Source: Bacteroidales bacterium (GTDB lineage: Bacteria; Bacteroidota; Bacteroidia; Bacteroidales; DTU049). Taken from it: DNA of 12,199 nt. Location: NCBI GenBank assembly GCA_030017935.1, contig JASEGF010000045.1, forward strand, positions 1 to 12,199. The letters are read 5' to 3'. Every line of letters starts with the position of its first letter. Position 1 is the first letter of the stretch. Shown here piece after piece: positions 6,845 through 12,199 of this stretch. The notes under the pieces were generated by a model, which was given only the letters and a program-made list of their open reading frames with translations, had not been told where the DNA came from and did not search any database. A program made the translations under genes and the position numbers.

Positions 6845-8473
6845 ATGAATAATCAAGTTTTTAAATTTGAAATGCCACAAAATGAACCTACTAATTCCTT
6901 TGCTAAAGGAAGTAAAGAAAGAGAAGCTGTAATAGCTGAATTAAAAAGATTAAGTAGTCAAGAGATAGAAATACCTGTTATAATTGGTGGTAAAGAAATA
7001 AGAACGGGCAATACAGATAAAGTAGTGATGCCTCATAATCATCATAAAGCTTTGGCTACTTATCACAAAGCTGGTGAAAAAGAAATAAAAATGGCAATAG
7101 AAGAAGCATTGAAAGCAAAAAAAATGTGGGAAGATTTACCATTTATCGAGAGAGCATCTATTATGCTTAGAGCAGCTGATCTATTATCTACAAAATATAG
7201 AAGTTTAATACTTGCTTCTACTATGCTAGGACAGAATAAGAATGTTTATCAAGCAGAGATAGATGCAGCTTGTGAAACTATAGATTACCTAAGATATAAT
7301 ACATATTTTGCTTCCAAAATATATTCAGAGCAACCACGCTCTATGAGTGGTCAATTAAACTTTATTGAATATAGACCACTAGAAGGGTTTGTTTTTGCAG
7401 TTACTCCATTTAATTTTACTGCTATAGCTTCAAATTTAAATATGGCACCAGCATTAATGGGTAATACAACCATTTGGAAACCTTCACGTACAGCTTTATT
7501 CTCAAATTATTTTCTCATGCAAATATTTAAAGAAGCTGGGCTGCCAGATGGAGTACTTAACTTCTTACCAGGACAAGGATCGACAATAGGTGATATAGTA
7601 TTATCTCATAAAGACTTAGGTGGATTACATTTTACTGGTTCTAATGAAACTTTTAATAGTCTATGGCAACATATTTCAAATAATTTGCATAATTATCGTT
7701 CCTATCCTAGAATAGTTGGTGAAACGGGAGGTAAAGATTTTATCTTTGTTCATAATTCTGCAGATCCTTTACAGGTAGCTTCTTCAATAGTTAGAGGTGC
7801 TTTTGAATTCCAAGGACAAAAATGCTCCGCTGCATCTAGAGGATACATACCTAAATCACTATGGAATGAGGTAAAACAACATTTATTAGATCAAATTTCA
7901 CAAATTAAAGTTGGTGGAGTAGAAGATTTTAGCAATTTTGTAAATGCTGTAATTGATGAGCCTTCATTTGATAAAATAATGTCTTATATAAATTTTGCTA
8001 AACAATCAAACGAAGCAGAAATATTGATAGGTGGCGAAGGAGATAAATCAGTTGGCTATTTCATAAAACCTACAGTAATAGTAACTACTAATCCATACTT
8101 CAAAACTATGCAAGAGGAAATTTTCGGTCCTGTATTTTCAATCTTTGTTTATGATGATGATAAATATCAAGAAACATTAGAGATTTGTAATAATACTTCT
8201 CCTTATGGATTAACAGGATCAATTTTTGGCTATGATAGATTTGCTATCATGCAAGCATATAATACATTAAGATACGCTGCAGGTAATTTCTATATTAATG
8301 ATAAACCAACAGGAGCAATGGTAGGGGTACAACCATTTGGTGGTTCTAGAGCTTCTGGTACTAATGATAAAGCTGGTGGCTATTTCAATCTTTTACGTTG
8401 GACAAGTCCTCGTACAGTTAAAGAAACATTTATGCCACCGACAGATTTTAAATATCCGTTTATGGAGATATAA
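6845..8473 (+). CDS. pruA: 1-pyrroline-5-carboxylate dehydrogenase (L-glutamate gamma-semialdehyde dehydrogenase)
   Basis: A 542-residue, full-length, monofunctional ALDH4-type enzyme: glutamate semialdehyde + NAD+ to glutamate + NADH, the second step of proline breakdown, also reached from ornithine. Landmarks visible: TPFNFTA at 187-193 with the oxyanion Asn190, WKPS at 211-214, the general-base Glu293 in GETGGKD, the nucleophile Cys327 in GQKCSAASR, EEIFGPV at 424-430, NFYINDKPTGA at 481-491 and PFGGSRASGTNDKAGG at 497-512. The C-terminus (SPRTVKETF then YPF) matches the family. There is no proline dehydrogenase domain, so it is not a PutA fusion, and no separate prodh gene lies in the window. 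It is divergent from etfB, monocistronic and closed by a strong terminator. Cytoplasmic. Confidence 0.97.
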   Translation: MNNQVFKFEMPQNEPTNSFAKGSKEREAVIAELKRLSSQEIEIPVIIGGKEIRTGNTDKVVMPHNHHKALATYHKAGEKEIKMAIEEALKAKKMWEDLPFIERASIMLRAADLLSTKYRSLILASTMLGQNKNVYQAEIDAACETIDYLRYNTYFASKIYSEQPRSMSGQLNFIEYRPLEGFVFAVTPFNFTAIASNLNMAPALMGNTTIWKPSRTALFSNYFLMQIFKEAGLPDGVLNFLPGQGSTIGDIVLSHKDLGGLHFTGSNETFNSLWQHISNNLHNYRSYPRIVGETGGKDFIFVHNSADPLQVASSIVRGAFEFQGQKCSAASRGYIPKSLWNEVKQHLLDQISQIKVGGVEDFSNFVNAVIDEPSFDKIMSYINFAKQSNEAEILIGGEGDKSVGYFIKPTVIVTTNPYFKTMQEEIFGPVFSIFVYDDDKYQETLEICNNTSPYGLTGSIFGYDRFAIMQAYNTLRYAAGNFYINDKPTGAMVGVQPFGGSRASGTNDKAGGYFNLLRWTSPRTVKETFMPPTDFKYPFMEI

Positions 8474-8485
8474 AAAATCAAAATT

Positions 8486-8528
8486 AAAAAACGAGAGAGC
8501 CCAGTTAAACTGGGCTCTCTCGTTTTTT
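8486..8528 (+). terminator. Strong rho-independent terminator of pruA
   Basis: ACGAGAGAGCCCAGT (8491-8505) pairs perfectly with ACTGGGCTCTCTCGT (8509-8523) over 15 base pairs with a three-base loop. Flanking A5 (8486-8490) and the T6 tract add more pairs and a U-tail. It begins 13 bases after the stop codon. The A-rich left flank mirrors the T-run, so it could also stop transcription arriving on the minus strand. Confidence 0.96.
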
Positions 8529-8722
8529 ATAAATCAGTTATTAACGATAAGTAAAGTGGGAGGGAGGAGGGTTACTCGTCCTAAATTTATAAAATATGAT
8601 TGATCAATAAATTGTTCTTAAATAAATAATCGATTATAATCAAAATCTGCAATTATAAAACATTGTGTATATGATAAATTTATATTTGTAATAAAAAATA
8701 AAATTATAAACAAAAGATAAAC
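8529..8722. other. Non-coding AT-rich interval with an isolated G-rich tract
   Basis: No credible gene is present on either strand. The only outstanding element is a purine tract at 8558-8571, GGG-A-GGG-A-GG-A-GGG, in otherwise AT-dominated DNA. The rest could be decayed left-hand sequence of the insertion element whose 3' end follows, but I cannot identify terminal inverted repeats or a target duplication. Confidence 0.5.
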
Positions 8723-8935
8723 ATAGATACTTATTCTCCTTCAACGTTAAGTTACTATAAGCAGAAAAAGATAAGTGAAAGTCATAAAAAACGAGCAGGA
8801 ATAGAACCGATTATTGGGCACTTAAAGACAGATCATAGGCTAAATCGTAACTTTTACAAGGGAATAGTGGGCGATAACATCAATATTATGTTAGCTGCTG
8901 CAGCTTTTAACTTCAAAGGGATGATGAATAAATAG
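8723..8935 (+). pseudogene. 3' remnant of an IS5-like DDE transposase
   Basis: About 70 codons are open up to a TAG at 8933-8935 with no usable start codon; the frame is closed by a TAA near 8697. The translation contains KKRAGIEPIIGHLKTDHRLN, then NFYKGIVGDNINIMLAAAAFNF, close to the C-terminal end of IS5-family transposases. It includes the Glu of IEPxIGHLK, which is the E of the DDE triad. The two catalytic Asp residues and the whole N-terminal two-thirds are missing, so the gene is dead. No intact copy lies nearby. The stretch is visibly less AT-rich than the sequence on both sides, in keeping with a foreign origin. Confidence 0.82.
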
Positions 8936-9158
8936 AAAATTTATTTTTGCCAAATTTTGTAAAGTCTATTTTTATCTTTTCAAAAACTTTACTACCAATT
9001 CCACTTTTTTTTAATAAAATATTTAAATTTTTAAGGGATAACTATTTAAACAAAAATACTAAATATTAAGAAATTTTTTTAACTCATTTTTTTAAAATTA
9101 ATTTATCTAAATAATAAATTTTTTTTATTAAATTAATCATTTATTTAAAAAATTATTT
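8936..9158. other. Extremely AT-rich spacer upstream of the small exported-protein gene
   Basis: There is no plus-strand gene. From 9061 to the ATG at 9184 only 8 of 123 bases are G or C, with several long T and A runs that would be strongly curved or easily melted. On the minus strand a short open stretch (9041 down to 8913) reads GIGSKVFEKI, faintly like an acetyltransferase motif, but it is only 42 codons, lacks a start and may be chance. Confidence 0.45.
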
Positions 9159-9166
9159 TAAATTTG
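9159..9166 (+). promoter_or_regulatory. Bacteroidota -7 promoter element for the exported-protein pair
   Basis: TAAATTTG fits TAnnTTTG and ends 17 bases before the ATG at 9184, so the leader would be very short. In such AT-rich DNA the chance of a random match is higher than at the other two promoters, and no clear -33 TTG was found. Confidence 0.5.
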
Positions 9167-9183
9167 CAATAAATAAAAATCAA

Positions 9184-9663
9184 ATGAATAGTAAATTTTT
9201 ATTAATTAGCATTTTATTAATTTTTTCTCAAATTTTATTTAGTCAAACAATTAATTATAATCCACCAGAAGGAATTGAATATATTGATAATAATGTAACA
9301 AATGACATTTATAATTATCAAGATTCATTAGGATTTATTAATATTCAAATAAAAATTATTCCAAATAAAAATTTTGAAAATTTTAAAAAGAATTTTGATA
9401 CAAATCATTTTTTTGATAAAAATAATATCATTCCACTATTAATTGAAAATAATTATCAGATAGATAGTAAAAGTGGAATATTATTAAAAGGTTATGTTTT
9501 GGTAAATGAAGGTGATAAAAAAATCAATATTATTAGAACAACATATTTTACAGGCGATGACTCACATATAGTAATATTAACATCGGCATATCCCAATGAA
9601 ATAGATGAAATCTTTTTCACACATTTAACAGAATCATTTAAAACTTTAGAAATTAAAAATTAA
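9184..9663 (+). CDS. Small exported protein of unknown function
   Basis: A 159-residue protein with an N-terminal signal peptide: Asn-Ser-Lys, a hydrophobic core at about 5-18, and probable cleavage before Gln21 in LFSQT, the typical Bacteroidota signal peptidase I pattern. The mature part of about 139 residues is rich in Asn, Ile and Lys and has no Cys. It alternates predicted strands and ends in a LTESFKTLEI stretch. That ending and the size recall PsbP/DcrB-like (Mog1/PsbP-fold) lipid- or envelope-associated proteins, but I do not claim membership. It has no T9SS sorting domain, so it is probably periplasmic. The next gene begins 14 bases after its stop, suggesting co-expression with the large surface protein. 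Its coding DNA is more AT-rich than that of the metabolic genes. Confidence 0.82.
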   Translation: MNSKFLLISILLIFSQILFSQTINYNPPEGIEYIDNNVTNDIYNYQDSLGFINIQIKIIPNKNFENFKKNFDTNHFFDKNNIIPLLIENNYQIDSKSGILLKGYVLVNEGDKKINIIRTTYFTGDDSHIVILTSAYPNEIDEIFFTHLTESFKTLEIKN

Positions 9664-9677
9664 AACAAATATATAAG

Positions 9678-12199
9678 ATGAGAAAAATATATATTTTATT
9701 ATTTATCTTGCCAATAAATATTTTTTGTCAAACATATACAGTACATCACCCTATCGATTGGGCTTTGAATCATCAATATATGTGGGGGCCTAATGGTAGT
9801 ACTTGGAGTTTGAATATACACCAAGATATTTTCAATTATACTTTTAGCGAGAATCAAACTTTTGGTTACATTGAAGATCTAGGAATCTTAGGAGAGTGGG
9901 GAGCAGAATTTGATTTAAATGCATATTTATCTATGGCACTAACATATTATGCTAGTGGATTTAATAATGGATGGGTAGATATTAATTATCCAGTTGATAT
10001 TACTCTCACATTTCCTGATTATGGTACAATCATTCCAGGTCAATGGGCTACTGTAAACTCCGATTATACAGTTTTACCAAGTGCTTATCTAAATCCTCAT
10101 TTTCCCGAAGAAGGAATTATAGGGATGAATTTTTCATTTGGAGCAAACATAGATTTAAGTGGCCAGTTATGTGTCGGAGGTTGTACTCCAATAAATATTT
10201 TTTATGTGGGTGTCCCCTATGATTCCTTAACATTAATTGAGTTAAATACTTATACTGGTATTGCCACTTATCCATGTATTGTAAATAATTATCCAGATAT
10301 ATGTCAAAGTCAAGTTATCCCACTTATTATTAATGATATAGGTGGAACTGGTTTATCTCTATGGGCTGATATACCATATATTGCTTCATACAATGATTAC
10401 ATATTACCTAATAAATGCTTAATAGCTAAAGGACAAGATTATTATATGACACTAGGATTAGATATAATACAATTTATCCAATTTATGGGAGAAGTAATAG
10501 GAGGGTCAACGGCTGATGCTATTAATGATTTTATTGATATTTTAAGCGGTACAATTCAAATTGTTAATGATGCTAATATTAATATTAGCTTAGATTATAC
10601 CTTAATAGATCAAGCAAGCTTATTTACTAATCATTATTTACATCAAGATTTAACTTTTTGCCCTACTTTATATACTACTTTTCATTTCCCAACACCAGTT
10701 CAATATGAAGAAGTTGATACTAATAATATCATTATTCAAAGTGGCATAAATGATACTATTACTTTCAAAGTTGGTAATAATCTGAATATTTTATGGCCTT
10801 GTTTCGGATTGGATAGTTTATCTACTGGCCCAATATTACATTTTATGGAAAATGAATTCAATAATCATGTATGGGATAGTATAGTTCTTAATTTTGGTAT
10901 TATTGGCTTAGATTTTACTCTTAATATTGATTTAAATTTAATAAAGCAAGCAATAAATGATTTACCTCCTTTATGTGTAGATATAGATGAAGATAATGAA
11001 GTATGTTTTACTGGACAACGACAAAATTTATCAGCTGATAAAGCTCATTTTAGTTTTCATTTCGGTCCATTTCTAGATGATACTTTGCATATCACTGATT
11101 TTGCTTTGACATGGATGGATGATACATGGGAAATAGCAGGATTTCATGATTCCATATTCCCACCAGAATTAATGACTTCTGCACCATCATTAAATATGAA
11201 TATTGTAGGGGATACAGTTTTATGCCAAGGTATGACAAATGGAGTAATAATAGCTTGGGGGAATAATGGTATGCCTCCATATAATTTTCATTGGTCTACA
11301 AATCGAGATACTATTACAAATATTCCAATTGATTCAATAATGGTAGGGGTGGGGACTTATAGTGTTACAATAACAGATGAAGGCGGCTGCAGTGTGAGTG
11401 ATAGCGTAGATGTTGTTAGTAATCCACCAATATATGTGGATTTAGATAAAGTTGATATTTGGTGTGAGCATGATTCTACAGGTATGATAATGATAAACGC
11501 AACGGGTGGCACACCACCTTATAATTATACACTCTTACCTAATTATATTAATTCTAACTCAAATATTTTCGATAGTCTACCAAAAGGTACTTATACGATA
11601 TATGTTTATGATGATTATGATTGTTATGTTTATGATAGTATTTCTCTCATTGAACTTCATGACTTACCACCTGTGAATATTATAGCAGAACCTACCATTG
11701 GTTGTCAACCATTATATGTACAATTTATTGAAACTAATTATGAATATTTTCCTACTAATCAATATTTATGGAGTTTCGGTGATACTATTTATAACCCTTT
11801 ACATAAATTTAATACCTCAGGAAATATAGATGTTTGGCTTACTGTAACCAATGAATTCGGCTGTGATACTACAGCTTATTATGAAGATTTAATAACAGTT
11901 TATCCCAGACCAATTGCTAATGGATATATATATCCAACGATAGTATATGCAAGTAATGATCCTACCTACACTATTCAATGTTATAATGAAAGTAATGGAG
12001 ATACTCATATATTATGGGATTTTGGAGATTCTATAACGTCAAATATAAACTATATATCTCATTCATATATGAATGAAGGTGAATACACTATCATGTTAGT
12101 TGCATTTAATGAATATGGATGCTCAGATACTAGTTTTTATGATGTGCTTTTATTAGATGATATATTAAAAATCCCTAATGTAATTACTCCTAATGGTGA
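9678..12199 (+). CDS. Large exported protein: novel N-terminal module, two SprB-like repeats, two PKD domains, start of type B T9SS domain (3' end outside window)
   Basis: The frame is open from ATG 9678 to the window end, giving 840 complete codons. A signal peptide covers about 1-17, ending IFC-Q18; Cys17 makes a lipoprotein signal conceivable, but Gln18 favours ordinary cleavage. Residues 18-510 are unrecognised: rich in aromatic residues, Asn and Asp, with paired cysteines (LCVGGC, PCI...DIC, LCV...EVC) and no catalytic signature. Two SprB-type repeats follow at about 512-580 and 583-660, with PPYNF...GTYSVTITDEGGC and GGTPPYNY...GTYTIYVYDDYDC. Two PKD domains lie at about 665-741 (WSFGD at 698) and 745-828 (WDFGD at 780). 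The last residues, IPNVITPNG followed by a codon starting GA, are the opening of the gliding-motility-associated type B T9SS sorting domain. The gene probably runs about 80-90 codons further. I infer a cell-surface or released adhesin-like protein; the binding partner is unknown. Confidence 0.93.
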   Translation, partial: MRKIYILLFILPINIFCQTYTVHHPIDWALNHQYMWGPNGSTWSLNIHQDIFNYTFSENQTFGYIEDLGILGEWGAEFDLNAYLSMALTYYASGFNNGWVDINYPVDITLTFPDYGTIIPGQWATVNSDYTVLPSAYLNPHFPEEGIIGMNFSFGANIDLSGQLCVGGCTPINIFYVGVPYDSLTLIELNTYTGIATYPCIVNNYPDICQSQVIPLIINDIGGTGLSLWADIPYIASYNDYILPNKCLIAKGQDYYMTLGLDIIQFIQFMGEVIGGSTADAINDFIDILSGTIQIVNDANINISLDYTLIDQASLFTNHYLHQDLTFCPTLYTTFHFPTPVQYEEVDTNNIIIQSGINDTITFKVGNNLNILWPCFGLDSLSTGPILHFMENEFNNHVWDSIVLNFGIIGLDFTLNIDLNLIKQAINDLPPLCVDIDEDNEVCFTGQRQNLSADKAHFSFHFGPFLDDTLHITDFALTWMDDTWEIAGFHDSIFPPELMTSAPSLNMNIVGDTVLCQGMTNGVIIAWGNNGMPPYNFHWSTNRDTITNIPIDSIMVGVGTYSVTITDEGGCSVSDSVDVVSNPPIYVDLDKVDIWCEHDSTGMIMINATGGTPPYNYTLLPNYINSNSNIFDSLPKGTYTIYVYDDYDCYVYDSISLIELHDLPPVNIIAEPTIGCQPLYVQFIETNYEYFPTNQYLWSFGDTIYNPLHKFNTSGNIDVWLTVTNEFGCDTTAYYEDLITVYPRPIANGYIYPTIVYASNDPTYTIQCYNESNGDTHILWDFGDSITSNINYISHSYMNEGEYTIMLVAFNEYGCSDTSFYDVLLLDDILKIPNVITPNG
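11211..11660 (+). repeat. Two tandem SprB-type repeat units within the large exported protein
   Basis: Each unit of 70-80 codons follows the SprB pattern: an opening with a Cys (VLCQG, IWCEHD), a G-x-PPYN strand, then G-T-Y-x-V/I and a D-x-x-x-C turn (DEGGC, DDYDC). SprB repeats were named from the mobile gliding adhesin of Flavobacterium. They are also widespread in Bacteroidota surface proteins unconnected with motility, so gliding is not implied. Confidence 0.85.
12171..12199 (+). other. First codons of a gliding-motility-associated (type B) T9SS C-terminal domain
   Basis: IPNVITPNG followed by a GA-starting codon is the invariant opening of type B C-terminal domains (IPNxxTPNGDG). It falls directly after the second PKD domain, which is the usual position. 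The window ends here, so the domain itself is not seen, but the opening is distinctive. Confidence 0.88.

Noticed and set aside
8337..8603. Open frame of 88 codons overlapping the end of pruA and running through its terminator
   Set aside because: It reads a second frame of pruA and then both arms of the terminator hairpin, which is not plausible for a real protein.
11092..11280. Minus-strand open frame of 62 codons within the last gene
   Set aside because: It lies opposite continuous plus-strand coding sequence and looks like a mirror frame.
1..12199. CRISPR array, tRNA, rRNA, riboswitch, toxin-antitoxin or defence system
   Set aside because: I looked for regular short repeats, cloverleaf-like arms, conserved leader folds and known defence domains and saw none; the genes present are metabolic or surface proteins.

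Overview
The window looks like a chromosomal stretch from an AT-rich member of the Bacteroidota. Four things point there. Two large secreted proteins carry type IX secretion (T9SS) sorting signals: a type A C-terminal domain at 2479-2751, and the start of a gliding-motility-type (type B) domain at the right edge. Exported proteins have signal peptides ending just before Gln. The genes lack purine-rich Shine-Dalgarno sites and have TAnnTTTG promoter elements. The etfB-etfA-acyl-CoA dehydrogenase set most resembles, from memory, the one found in anaerobic Bacteroidales rather than the Flavobacterium type. That last point is recall, not a search result.

Layout. (1) Positions 1-2754, plus strand: the 3' part of a very large modular surface or secreted protein. 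It has four CARDB-like repeats, a GEVED domain, a MAM/jelly-roll-like domain and a T9SS sorting domain, and a rho-independent terminator follows. (2) Positions 2976-6621, minus strand: a three-gene operon, transcribed etfB > etfA > acyl-CoA dehydrogenase, with its own promoter and terminator. It converges on the first gene across a 221-base interval with one terminator for each strand. (3) Positions 6845-8473, plus strand: pruA, a complete 1-pyrroline-5-carboxylate dehydrogenase, divergent from etfB, ending in a very strong terminator. (4) Positions 8529-9183: a gene-poor, extremely AT-rich scar with an isolated G-rich tract and the 3' remnant of an IS5-like transposase. (5) Positions 9184-12199, plus strand: a probable two-gene unit. 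It comprises a small exported protein of unknown function and a large exported protein whose first 500 or so residues I do not recognise, followed by two SprB-type repeats, two PKD domains and the beginning of a type B T9SS sorting domain cut by the window edge.

Function. The central block is catabolic. The acyl-CoA dehydrogenase oxidises acyl-CoA thioesters and passes electrons to EtfAB. PruA converts glutamate semialdehyde, from proline or ornithine, to glutamate with reduction of NAD+. The EtfB sequence is of the kind seen in clostridial electron-bifurcating complexes, which raises the possibility of NADH/ferredoxin coupling instead of simple delivery to quinone. The flanking genes encode extracellular, probably cell-surface proteins. 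I found no CRISPR array, tRNA, rRNA or recognisable riboswitch. The least explained material is the N-terminal module of the last protein with its small exported neighbour, and the IS-scarred interval upstream of them.
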